NCBI GenBank assembly: GCA_949292635.1
Contig: CASEZY010000006.1
Coordinates: 62,001-126,000 of the forward strand
Source of the DNA: an uncultured Methanomassiliicoccales archaeon
GTDB taxonomy: Archaea > Thermoplasmatota > Thermoplasmata > Methanomassiliicoccales > Methanomethylophilaceae
Direction of reading: 5' to 3'
DNA: 64,000 nt
Shown here one piece after another: positions 33,292 to 40,865 of the stretch. A model generated the notes under the pieces. It was not told the origin of the DNA, made no database searches, and was given only the letters and a program-made list of their open reading frames with translations. Each line of letters opens with the position of its first letter. The stretch's first letter is position 1. A program made the translations under genes and the position numbers.

Positions 33292-34146
33292 ATGTGGATC
33301 GTCCACAACGGATTCATCGACACCGAGAAGCACTTCCAGCCCATAGATCAGCTGAAGGCCGCCGCCGACAGGCTGGGGGTGGAGGCGAAGGTGGTCACCA
33401 ACAATTCCATAGGATCTTGGATCGACGGCGGCATCCGCATCCACGATCTTCCGGAGAAGGTGCTTTTCTGGGACAAGGATGTACGTTTGGCACGTATGCT
33501 GGAATCCGCCGGAGGAAAGGTGTTCAATCCCTCAGCGGCCATCGAAGCCGCGGATGACAAGTCCCTTACCGCCATCTTGCTGTCTGAGGCAGGGGTGCCC
33601 ATGCCGGAGACGGTCATAGCGCCGGTGCCTTCGGGATTCTCCGGTTACGGCGATGCCGGATTCATCGACAGGGCCGCGGCTATGCTGGGGGAGCCCTTTG
33701 TGCTTAAGGAATGTCACGGCTCCTACGGCAGACAGGTGCATCTCTTCGATGCGGAGGAGGCGAAGGCGTACGTGTCGAAGATTGGCAACCGGCCCTTCCT
33801 CATGCAGCGTTACGTTTCGGAGAGCGAAGGCAGGGATGTGAGGGTCCACGTTGTCGACGGTGAGGTGGTAGCGTCCATGGAACGCGTCGCTCCACAGGGA
33901 GATTTCAGGAGCAACGTGACCAACGGCGGGAGCATGAGCGCTTACGAACCATCTGCTGATGAATGCGACATAGCCATCCGCGCCACGGAGGCTCTCGGAC
34001 TATGCTTCGCCGGGGTGGACATCCTCCGCGGTGCAGATGGACCGCTGGTCTGCGAGGTCAATTCCAACGCCCACATGCGGAACATCCTGAATTGCACGGG
34101 GGTGGATGTGGCCGAGCACATCATCCGTATGATCTGTGATGCGTGA
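33292..34146 (+). CDS. RimK-like ATP-grasp ligase
   Basis: 284 residues from MWIVHNGF (ATG at 33292); an ATG at 33265 is also in frame but adds non-family residues. ATP-grasp features are FVLKECHGSYGRQVHLF near 145, MQRYVSESEGRDVRVHVVDG near 180 and GVDILRGADGPLVCEVNSNAH near 245-265, with the Mg-binding Glu and Asn in EVNSN. Relatives of RimK/LysX/MptN form amide bonds between an acid and an amino acid (coenzyme gamma-F420 or tetrahydrosarcinapterin tails, or protein C-termini). The substrate is unknown. Confidence 0.83.
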   Translation: MWIVHNGFIDTEKHFQPIDQLKAAADRLGVEAKVVTNNSIGSWIDGGIRIHDLPEKVLFWDKDVRLARMLESAGGKVFNPSAAIEAADDKSLTAILLSEAGVPMPETVIAPVPSGFSGYGDAGFIDRAAAMLGEPFVLKECHGSYGRQVHLFDAEEAKAYVSKIGNRPFLMQRYVSESEGRDVRVHVVDGEVVASMERVAPQGDFRSNVTNGGSMSAYEPSADECDIAIRATEALGLCFAGVDILRGADGPLVCEVNSNAHMRNILNCTGVDVAEHIIRMICDA

Positions 34147-34167
34147 ATGTGTAATGGGTTGGTATGT

Positions 34168-34201
34168 ATCCAACTCGGACTAATCTTTTAAAGAGTTGGA
34201 T
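34168..34201. promoter_or_regulatory. Inverted repeat across the zinc-ribbon TATA box
   Basis: ATCCAACTC (34168-34176) and GAGTTGGAT (34193-34201) are perfect 9-bp arms flanking the TATA-like CTTTTAAAG. The right arm also belongs to the TTGGAT operator that follows, so three half-sites line up in this promoter. Confidence 0.55.
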
Positions 34202-34212
34202 GTATAATCCAA
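34196..34212. promoter_or_regulatory. TTGGAT-N5-ATCCAA operator of zinc-ribbon gene 1
   Basis: TTGGATGTATAATCCAA ends one base before the ATG at 34214 and covers the expected transcription start. The 17-mer differs by one central base from the operator of the convergent zinc-ribbon gene at 35149-35165. Confidence 0.75.
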
Positions 34213-34213
34213 T

Positions 34214-34741
34214 ATGGAGGCGGAGCCACCCGGATTCCTTTGCTGCAACAGATGCGGACACGCCTGGAGGCCTGCTGGGAGGGAACATCCCAGGCGTTGT
34301 CCGAGTTGCCACTCCTCCAGGTGGGAAGATGAGGTCAGGCAAGCCATCGTCTGCTGTCAATGCGGTACGTCATGGACTCCGGGGTCCGCCTCCTTCTATT
34401 GTCCGTCCTGCGGCACCTCTCCAGTGAGAGGAACACTCTCATGCATCAGATGCGGGTACTCATGGACGCCCCGCTCCGACCGCCGTCCCTTCAGATGCCC
34501 GTCCTGTCATTCGATCGGATGGGATTCGCAGAAGCCGGAGGATGTGAGTTGCAAGCGCTGCGGCCATACATGGACGCCGCAGGTGGAGCATCCGAAGAGG
34601 TGCCCTTCATGTCAGAGCCTCAGATGGGATTCCGAAGGCTTGATGAATCATTGTATGCTGTGCGGTCACGATTGGTTCTCGGTATCCGGACCGAAGGCGA
34701 GAAGGTGTCCGTCCTGCAAGCGTTTGGGATGGAGAGGATGA
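34214..34741 (+). CDS. Five-module tandem zinc-ribbon protein
   Basis: 175 residues built from five repeats of about 33 residues, each C-x2-CG-x2-W followed by CPSC: CNRCGHAW, CQCGTSW, CIRCGYSW, CKRCGHTW and CMLCGHDW, each followed by CPSC. All paired Cys are kept (the second module has a shortened knuckle), so five Zn ions could bind. There is no other domain. Zinc storage, nucleic-acid binding or protein scaffolding are possible. It ends flush against the convergent zinc-ribbon gene (no gap) and shares its operator sequence. Confidence 0.75.
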   Translation: MEAEPPGFLCCNRCGHAWRPAGREHPRRCPSCHSSRWEDEVRQAIVCCQCGTSWTPGSASFYCPSCGTSPVRGTLSCIRCGYSWTPRSDRRPFRCPSCHSIGWDSQKPEDVSCKRCGHTWTPQVEHPKRCPSCQSLRWDSEGLMNHCMLCGHDWFSVSGPKARRCPSCKRLGWRG

Positions 34742-35146
34742 TCACATCCTGAGACCGACCACGTTATCCGTATTTGATCTGATGATTCTGATGACGGATG
34801 ACATGCTGATCTTCAGTTCCATGGTGATGGAGACCACCCCCGCACCGTCCTTGTAGAGTTTGGACACACGCTCCACGGTCTCCTGATCGGGGTTGCCGGA
34901 GGACATCTCCGACCTGGCGTCATTCCAACCGGTACTCTTGCATTTGGGGCAGATGTTGGGCACTTCCAGCACCCTTGCCTTCCAGCTGTGACCGCACTTG
35001 AGGCAGACGAAGTCCCTGGGAGGCTCGTTCCAGAAGTATGAGCTGCAGGCGGGGCATCTGCGCGGAGTATCCATGTGGCTGTTCCACTGCTTCCCGCACC
35101 TGAGGCAGGTGTATGTCTTCCGTAACGATTCGGTACCTTCGGTCAT
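34742..35146 (-). CDS. Zinc-ribbon protein with C-terminal HTH-like region
   Basis: 134 residues from the ATG at 35146; an ATG at 35161 would lie inside the operator. Two zinc-ribbon modules (CLRCGKQW with CPAC, CLKCGHSW with CPKC) match the modules of the convergent gene. Residues 85-125 (ETVERVSKLYKDGAGVVSITMELKISMSSVIRII) look like a helix-turn-helix of the homeodomain-like resolvase type. It could be the DNA-binding protein that recognises the operators in front of both genes. This is inference. Confidence 0.7.
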   Translation of the reverse strand: MTEGTESLRKTYTCLRCGKQWNSHMDTPRRCPACSSYFWNEPPRDFVCLKCGHSWKARVLEVPNICPKCKSTGWNDARSEMSSGNPDQETVERVSKLYKDGAGVVSITMELKISMSSVIRIIRSNTDNVVGLRM

Positions 35147-35148
35147 AG

Positions 35149-35165
35149 TTGGATGATACATCCAA
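35149..35165. promoter_or_regulatory. TTGGAT-N5-ATCCAA operator of zinc-ribbon gene 2
   Basis: On the minus strand TTGGATGTATCATCCAA ends two bases before the ATG at 35146. Arms are identical to the 34196 site and only one central base differs (C for A), and the distance to the start codon is nearly the same. Confidence 0.75.
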
Positions 35166-35268
35166 TCATTAACGAGGTTTGAATATTCTTAGGTAGGGTG
35201 GTAGGGAGGCGGGAGTCAAGAAGGGGGCGCAGGAGGCGCATATCGAGGATCACTGTGTAATGGGGTTT

Positions 35269-35302
35269 TGATGACATCCGGCCACTCGTGCCGGATGCCA
35301 TC
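35269..35302 (-). terminator. Hairpin after the CNNM/CBS gene
   Basis: CATCCGGC (35274-35281) pairs with GCCGGATG around a 7-base loop, with outer GAT/ATC pairs extending the stem. It lies 14 bases past the stop of the minus-strand gene. It lacks a long U tract, so it may be an mRNA 3' end stem. Confidence 0.45.
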
Positions 35303-35315
35303 AGTTCAGGAGAGA

Positions 35316-36566
35316 TCACTCCTCTTCCTTGAGGCGGGTGTCCCTGATCAGGCACTCGGTGACCCTGTGGCCGTCAACCGCGGTGACGGTGATCACCACT
35401 CCCTCGGCGTCTGCCATGTCCCCCTTCTCGGGAGGCCTGCCGATGCGGTACATCACGTACCCGCCGACGGAGCGCTCGTCGTAGCCGTCCAGCCCGAAGT
35501 CCCTTCCAAGGTGTTCCATCACATCATAGATGCTGGCGGAACCGCTCACCGTGAGGGTGCCGTCCGGATTGGCCACGATGTCCTCGGTGACCACGTCGGT
35601 CTCGTCCCATATCTCGCCGACAAGGGATTCCAGCACGTCCTCCAGCGTCACGATGCCCACGGTGCCTCCGTAGGAGTCCAGGATCACCGCCAGGTGCATC
35701 TTGCTCTTCTGGAACTCGTTCAGCAGCTCCGACGCCTTCATGGATTCCGGCACGTACTGCACCGGTCTTGTCAGGCTCTTCACCGAGCAGTCCTCTCCCC
35801 TGTGCTTCCTGGCGAAGTACTCCTTGGCGTTGACCACGCCCACGATGTCGTCGATGGTGCCCCTGTAGACGGGTATCCTGGAGAATCCGCTCTCGGCGAA
35901 CACCTCCGCCAACTCATCCTCGGAAATGTCGGAGTCCACGGCGGTGACGTCCATCCTGGGGACGCAGATGTCCTCCGCCATCACATCGTCGAACCTTATG
36001 GCCGACTTGATCAGTTCGCTCTCGCTGTCCTTCAGGGTGCCTTCGTCTTCGCATTCGTCGATGAGGACCTCCAGCTCCTCGTCGCTCATGGCGGTGTCCT
36101 CCTCCTCGCCTATGGCTTTGGTCAATTTGGTGAAGAGCCAGGATATGGGCGACAGCAGCTTCAGCAGCACCGAGAAGATGCCGCAGGTCTTCAGGCACCA
36201 CTTCTCCGGACTCCTCTTGGCCACGGACTTGGGGATGATCTCGCAGAACGTCAGGGAGACCAGGGTCATGACCACGATGTTCACCACGCTGCCGAAGTCA
36301 CCGAACAGTGCCAGGAACATCAGTGACGCGATGGTGGTGGAGGCGATGTTCACCACGTTGACGCCGATCAGGTTGGTGGTGAGGAACTTGTCGTAGTCCT
36401 CCAGCATACCGAGTGCCTTGGCGGCGCGTTTGTCGCCGTCGTTGGCCATCCTCTTAAGCTTGATCCTGTTGGCGCCGGTGAAGGCGGTCTCGGTGAGCGA
36501 GAAGAAGGCGGAGATGATCACGAGCAGTACGATTATACAAGCGTAGAGCAGGGTGGACATGTCCAT
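35316..36566 (-). CDS. CNNM/CorC-type transporter with CBS pair
   Basis: 416 residues. A CNNM transmembrane domain (residues 1-160: IISAFFSLTETAFTGANRIKLKRMAN, TLVSLTFCEIIPKSVAKRSPEKW) is followed by a CBS pair (VPRMDVTAVDSD, ESGFSRIPVYRG, ILDSYGGTVGIVTLEDVLESLVGEI) and a C-terminal CorC_HlyC domain (GSASIYDVMEHLGRDFGLDGYDERSVGGYVMYRIGRPPEKGD). The family (called hemolysin-like) transports or regulates Mg2+ and related cations. It appears monocistronic. Confidence 0.9.
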   Translation of the reverse strand: MDMSTLLYACIIVLLVIISAFFSLTETAFTGANRIKLKRMANDGDKRAAKALGMLEDYDKFLTTNLIGVNVVNIASTTIASLMFLALFGDFGSVVNIVVMTLVSLTFCEIIPKSVAKRSPEKWCLKTCGIFSVLLKLLSPISWLFTKLTKAIGEEEDTAMSDEELEVLIDECEDEGTLKDSESELIKSAIRFDDVMAEDICVPRMDVTAVDSDISEDELAEVFAESGFSRIPVYRGTIDDIVGVVNAKEYFARKHRGEDCSVKSLTRPVQYVPESMKASELLNEFQKSKMHLAVILDSYGGTVGIVTLEDVLESLVGEIWDETDVVTEDIVANPDGTLTVSGSASIYDVMEHLGRDFGLDGYDERSVGGYVMYRIGRPPEKGDMADAEGVVITVTAVDGHRVTECLIRDTRLKEEE

Positions 36567-36730
36567 CTCTACGCACCGGATCCTACGTTGTGACTATGTG
36601 TCATATCAACAGCCCTGGAACATTGGATGTCCGATTATTTCAAGATGCGTATTAAACGGACTGACGGAGCTACGCCTTTCAGGGTGGTTAGGGTGACGGA
36701 TTAAAATCATGCGGATATCTTGTTGGTAAC

Positions 36731-37621
36731 ATGGCATCCAAGGTCTATTTCACCAAGGATCTGTCGCCTGAGAAGGTGGTGGATCTTTATCACGCCCTCG
36801 GCATCGAGCTCCCCGGGAAGGTGGCCGTCAAGGTGCACACCGGCGAGCAGGGCAACCAGTACTATATGCGCCCCGAGTTCTGGAAGCCCATGGTGGACGA
36901 GGTCAAGGGAACGGTCGTCGAATGCAACACCGCATACGGACTGAAGTTCGGCGGTGTCAGGGACAAGACGGAGACCCATCTGGAACTGCTGAAGGAGCAC
37001 GGCTGGTCCCAGATGTATGATGTGGACATCATGGACTCCGAGGGTCCCGACATGGTGCTGAAGCTCCCCAACGGCAAGGTGCTGAAGGAGAATCTCGTGG
37101 GCAAGCATATGGAGAACTACGGTTCCATGCTGGTGCTGGCACATTTCAAGGGACACCCCATGGGAGGATATGGCGGAGCCCTCAAGCAGCTGTCCATCGG
37201 CTGCGCCTCCAGCGCAGGGAAGGCCCTGATCCACTCCGGCGGCGCCAGCGACGACATCATCGGTGCATGGGACGTGCACGCGGACAATGTGAAGTTCCCC
37301 GAGGCCATGGCGGATGCGGCTTGCACCGTGGCGGAGTACTTCAAGGGAAGGATCGCGTATGTCAACGTGATGAAGAACCTGTCAGTGGACTGCGACTGCA
37401 CCCAGAACGCCGAGGCCCCCTGCATGAAGGACATCGGCATGCTCTCCTCTCTGGACCCGGTGGCGATCGACCAGGCCTGCATGGACCTGATCGAGGGATC
37501 CGACGATCCCGGCAGGGACCACTTCATGGAGCGCGTTAACACCCGCAACGGCAAGCACACCATCGAGGCCGCCGCCGAGCTGGGATATGGCTCCAGTGAG
37601 TACGAGCTCATCGAGCTCTGA
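36731..37621 (+). CDS. DUF362 domain protein
   Basis: 296 residues. DUF362 landmarks are VAVKVHTGEQGN near 33, LAHFKGHPMGGYGGALKQLSIGCAS near 137-161, and CDCTQNAEAPCMKDIGMLSSLDPVAIDQAC near 219-248. It has Cys that could hold an Fe-S cluster but lacks the extra ferredoxin module of many relatives. The function of DUF362 is unknown; some are linked to Fe-S or corrinoid proteins. A hairpin terminator follows. Confidence 0.83.
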   Translation: MASKVYFTKDLSPEKVVDLYHALGIELPGKVAVKVHTGEQGNQYYMRPEFWKPMVDEVKGTVVECNTAYGLKFGGVRDKTETHLELLKEHGWSQMYDVDIMDSEGPDMVLKLPNGKVLKENLVGKHMENYGSMLVLAHFKGHPMGGYGGALKQLSIGCASSAGKALIHSGGASDDIIGAWDVHADNVKFPEAMADAACTVAEYFKGRIAYVNVMKNLSVDCDCTQNAEAPCMKDIGMLSSLDPVAIDQACMDLIEGSDDPGRDHFMERVNTRNGKHTIEAAAELGYGSSEYELIEL

Positions 37622-37629
37622 ATCAAAAC

Positions 37630-37647
37630 GCCGGGGTACGCCCCGGC
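37630..37647 (+). terminator. Bidirectional terminator hairpin
   Basis: GCCGGGG (37630-37636) and CCCCGGC (37641-37647) form a perfect 7-bp stem with loop TACG, between the convergent DUF362 gene (stop 37621) and the ATPase gene (stop at 37656). An A tract precedes and TCTCCTCTT follows. Confidence 0.7.
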
Positions 37648-37655
37648 ATCTCCTC

Positions 37656-39053
37656 TTACAACGGTTCCGGGGGCGTCAGACCCATCAGTTCGTCTATGCC
37701 CACCAGTATCACATCCTTTCTCAGTTCCGACATCTCGCGGAGGTCATCCGTGAATCCCCCCGTCGAGAACAGTATGTAGCGGATGTTCGTAGCATGGGTG
37801 TTGGAGGCGTATGAGATCAGGAGATCCAGTTCTTCCGGTCCCGTCCTTTTCCTGCGCATCTTGCATTCGCACATGAGGTCGAACGTTACCCCTGACGCTT
37901 CCGCCTTCGCTGCGATATCGATCTCGCCTATGGTGGTACCGTTATCGTCTTTTCCAACGGGCCCCCACCATTTTCCCAACTCTGTGCAAGGATAAGATGC
38001 ACGAAGGTATGCTGCGCAGGCATCCTCAAACCTCCTGCCTAGGAACGTATGGATGATTTGCTCCAATCTTTCGTACGATACATCCGGTCTCAACCAATCG
38101 ATTTGGGCCTTGTGCTTCTCCAGCACTTCGTAATAGAATGCTGTCAGAGCATCGGAGATTCTGTATATCGGGCGTTTGGGGGCACCGTACATGGGGTGCA
38201 CAGCCTCCAGGAATCCCGTCTCTACAAGTTCGGAGATGCGGTCGGAACACCCGCTCCTCTCCATACCCGTCCTGTCCGCGATATCCTTCAGGCTCACCGC
38301 GCCTCCAGCGATTGCAGCGAGAATGCGGCGATGCTTGTCCCCTGCAGGGATCTCCAGAGCAAGGATGCCTTCCATATCCACTCCCAGCGGAGCCATCTTC
38401 CTCAGGAATGAAGAGGTGATGGATTCACGATATTCGCGGGAATCCGCGAGGATGTGGTAGTACGGTATGCCTCCGAATGTCAGGTGCATACGTATGGCAT
38501 CGATGGCACTCATGGATGGGTGCATCAACGCCGTTTCTGTCAGACTAAGCGGTTCCAGCCGGATACGGTAAGGGAATCTTCCGAAGAGAGGCCGTTGGGG
38601 GTTCCCAAAATGCTCTCTCATAACCGATGTCTGTGAACCGCAGATTATCACCATGGTGTCCGTTCCCTTCAGCATCATATCGATGAACCGTTGGACCTCC
38701 GTGGCAACTTCTGTACCGCTTCCTTCCAGCAGGTAGGGGAACTCATCGAAAACCACCACTGTGGGCTCCTCCATGCAGAGTTCGGCCAATGATGCGAACA
38801 GCGAATAGAACGAATCTGATGCTATCGGCCTTCCCGCGAACACCGACATGGCTCCGCCTATGTAATTCAACTGGGATACCCGGTCAGTGATCGAGAATTG
38901 GAACTGTATCGATCTCTTGTCCTGGCAGAATCTCGAGATCAACTCGGTCTTTCCGACGCGTCTTCTGCCATATATCAGGCAGGCGACGACGCCCTTCTTC
39001 GAGCGCAGAGTTTCGAGATATTCCAATTCCGCTTGGCGTCCGATGAAATCCAC
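37656..39053 (-). CDS. Archaeal AAA ATPase with wHTH and DUF234 nuclease-like domain (copy 1)
   Basis: 465 residues from a GTG at 39053. Walker A is GRRRVGKT (near 30), Walker B VVFDEFPYL (near 100), sensor MVIICGSQTS (near 135). A winged-helix segment (SLKDIADRTGMERSGCSDRISELVETGFL) sits near 255-285. A DUF234 C-terminal region follows (GRRFEDACAAYLRASYPCTELGKWWG, IDIAAKAEASGVTFDLMCECKMRR), with the D...ExK pattern of a PD-(D/E)xK nuclease. Function is unknown; the family is expanded in archaea. Overlapping palindromes lie just upstream. Confidence 0.8.
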   Translation of the reverse strand: MDFIGRQAELEYLETLRSKKGVVACLIYGRRRVGKTELISRFCQDKRSIQFQFSITDRVSQLNYIGGAMSVFAGRPIASDSFYSLFASLAELCMEEPTVVVFDEFPYLLEGSGTEVATEVQRFIDMMLKGTDTMVIICGSQTSVMREHFGNPQRPLFGRFPYRIRLEPLSLTETALMHPSMSAIDAIRMHLTFGGIPYYHILADSREYRESITSSFLRKMAPLGVDMEGILALEIPAGDKHRRILAAIAGGAVSLKDIADRTGMERSGCSDRISELVETGFLEAVHPMYGAPKRPIYRISDALTAFYYEVLEKHKAQIDWLRPDVSYERLEQIIHTFLGRRFEDACAAYLRASYPCTELGKWWGPVGKDDNGTTIGEIDIAAKAEASGVTFDLMCECKMRRKRTGPEELDLLISYASNTHATNIRYILFSTGGFTDDLREMSELRKDVILVGIDELMGLTPPEPL

Positions 39054-39100
39054 ATGTTGGTATGGGGCAAATATTATATAAATTATATTTAGGTGATTTT

Positions 39101-39137
39101 TTTCCTCCTAAATAATTTAAGAGGAAATTTTTCCCCT
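39101..39137. promoter_or_regulatory. Overlapping palindromes upstream of ATPase copy 1
   Basis: TTTCCTC (39101-39107) pairs with GAGGAAA (39121-39127), and AGAGGAAA (39120-39127) pairs imperfectly with TTTCCCCT (39130-39137), sharing one half-site. They lie about 20-50 bp beyond a TATA-like ATTATATAAATTATA (39072-39086) that precedes the GTG start at 39053. Confidence 0.5.
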
Positions 39138-39185
39138 AATCATCATATGAGACGAACTCATTGACTACGGTCCGATCCGTAGAGG

Positions 39186-40523
39186 TCATAGGAGGCAGGC
39201 CATGTACAGCGGCAGGTACAGTATGTCGCCGTCCATCTCCAGATTTCCCGTATGAAGGACGAAAGACGGGCCGATCCTCCTTTCGAACTTCTTCATGAAG
39301 CGGTCCAGCGAAGCGTGCTTCCTGCTCCTGGATGATGACTTCACCTCAACAGGACACGTCTTCAGGTTCCTTCTTATGAGGAAATCGATCTCCATGCTTC
39401 CCTCGTCGCCGTTCCTTGAGTAGAAGAACAGTCTGTGTCCGTTGGCCCTCAGACATTGGGCTACTATGTTCTCCGCAATCTGACCTTCGTTGATCCCCAG
39501 TCTCCCGGATAGGATGGCGCGATACAGCGGATTCTCCACCCATTCCCTCTCGGAGAAGGCCATCGTTATCAGCAATCCGGTGTCCGCCATGTACAATTTG
39601 ACACTGGAACCATCCTTTCTCATCGAAAGTGCCACATCGGGGTCGGTGGTGTTGTAGCATTCGTTCACTATCATGCCGTCCATCAGCCACAGTACGGCAC
39701 CCCCGTACCTACGGGATCTGGCATTCTTATCCAGTGCGGTGACGCGGAACTTCTTCTCCCTCTTGCAGAGCTGAGACGGGATGTTGTCGAAGACCTCACG
39801 CACTTTGTTCTCATATCCTTCGGCGAAGCGGGCGATATCTTCGCGATACAGACTGATGATGCGACGCTTCTCGTGATCGGTCAGTGAGAAATCCTTTGTC
39901 TCGGCATAGATAAGAACGCTTTGAGGCATCCCTCCTACCAGCATGTACTGTCTGAACAGATTCATTGCCTGGGTATGGACCGCGGCGGAGACCTCGGATG
40001 ACTCTTCGAAGTGCTTCTTAATGACAGGATAGAGGGTGTCGTTTCCCAGAGCCCACAGGAACTCCTCGAAATCCATGGGATTCATTTCCAAATGCTCTTC
40101 TTCGGACGGTATCAGGATCTCGCTTATGTTCGTCCGTATGGATATCAGCGACCCAGTTTCTATGTAGTCGAACCTTCCGTCCTTAACCAGTCTTTTGATC
40201 ATCTGTCTGGCCTTGGGATAGAGCTGAACCTCGTCGAATATGATCAGGGATTCGCGACGATGGAGTCTCGTCCCATACACTGCGGACAGCTCGTTGAAGA
40301 ACAGGTCCAGATCCATGCTGTCCTTCTCGAATATGGTCTTTACCTCATCGGTGATCTCGCTGAAGTCTATCAGGACGTAGGAGCGGTACTCGTTCTTTCC
40401 GAACGTTTCTGCGATGTAGCTCTTCCCAACTCTGCGGGCACCGTCTATGAGCAGCGCGGTCTTGCCTTCACTGGTCGTCTTCCATGCCAGCAACTTATCA
40501 TAGATCTTGCGCCTCATTTCCAT
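39186..40523 (-). CDS. ATPase with DUF4143 nuclease-like domain (AAA_14)
   Basis: 445 residues. Walker A is DGARRVGKSYIAETF (near 27), Walker B SLIIFDEVQLYPKAR (near 93), followed by YIETGSLISI. The C-terminal DUF4143 region (RAILSGRLGINEGQIAENIVAQCLRANGHRLFFYSRN) is followed by EIDFLIRRNLKTCPVEVKSS, the D...ExK core of a PD-(D/E)xK nuclease-like fold. Function is unknown. A TATA-like CTAAATAATTC near 40548 would give a leaderless start at 40523. Six 33-bp tandem repeats begin immediately beyond the promoter. Confidence 0.82.
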   Translation of the reverse strand: MEMRRKIYDKLLAWKTTSEGKTALLIDGARRVGKSYIAETFGKNEYRSYVLIDFSEITDEVKTIFEKDSMDLDLFFNELSAVYGTRLHRRESLIIFDEVQLYPKARQMIKRLVKDGRFDYIETGSLISIRTNISEILIPSEEEHLEMNPMDFEEFLWALGNDTLYPVIKKHFEESSEVSAAVHTQAMNLFRQYMLVGGMPQSVLIYAETKDFSLTDHEKRRIISLYREDIARFAEGYENKVREVFDNIPSQLCKREKKFRVTALDKNARSRRYGGAVLWLMDGMIVNECYNTTDPDVALSMRKDGSSVKLYMADTGLLITMAFSEREWVENPLYRAILSGRLGINEGQIAENIVAQCLRANGHRLFFYSRNGDEGSMEIDFLIRRNLKTCPVEVKSSSRSRKHASLDRFMKKFERRIGPSFVLHTGNLEMDGDILYLPLYMACLL

Positions 40524-40555
40524 ATTTTGTGCCAGTATCTTGTGAATTATTTAGT

Positions 40556-40753
40556 TTTGTCACGTAATAGCAATTCAGCATACCTTGATTTGTCACGTAA
40601 TAGCAATTCAGCATACCTTGATTTGTCACGTAATAGCAATTCAGTATACCTTGATTTGTCACGTAATAGCAATTCAGTATACCTTGATTTGTCACGTAAT
40701 AGCAATTCAGCAGACCTTGATTTGTCACGTAATAGCAATTCAATATCCTGGTC
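40556..40753. repeat. 33-bp tandem repeat, six copies, at ATPase promoter
   Basis: Six head-to-tail units start at 40556, 40589, 40622, 40655, 40688 and 40721. The first 20 bases (TTTGTCACGTAATAGCAATT) are invariant in all six. The rest varies slightly (GCATACC, GTATACC, GCAGACC), and the last unit decays after the core. Two frames on each strand stay open across the array because the unit is 11 codons, but no start or neighbouring domain supports a protein. The array lies directly upstream of the TATA box of the DUF4143 ATPase, so a protein-binding array is the best reading. Confidence 0.9.
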
Positions 40754-40865
40754 AATCATTGCTAAGCGGCGTCGCGCAGGAAACAGGGGCCCTAAAAGTT
40801 GTTCGTATCAGAAAGCAAGGTCTTTGATATCGGCAAAAGTAAGGCGGGGGGCCGCCCCGCCGGTT
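40754..40865. other. Rest of the gap between the repeat array and hcp
   Basis: The 342-base gap between the ATPase (start 40523) and hcp (stop at 40866) consists of the ATPase promoter, the repeat array and this 112-base remainder. I see no gene here; it carries the hcp terminator hairpin at 40843-40861. Confidence 0.6.
40843..40861 (-). terminator. Terminator hairpin of hcp
   Basis: GGCGGGG (40843-40849) pairs with CCCCGCC (40855-40861) over a 5-base loop, five bases past the hcp stop. On the minus strand it is followed by TTACTTTTGCC. Confidence 0.65.

Noticed and set aside
40556-40753. CRISPR array
   Set aside because: The apparent spacers are near-identical to each other and only about 12 bases long, no leader or cas genes are present, and the units are contiguous tandem repeats.
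40547-40759. Repeat-containing protein encoded by the 33-bp array
   Set aside because: Two frames on each strand are open, which follows from an 11-codon unit without stops; no start context, domain or extension beyond the array supports any one of them.
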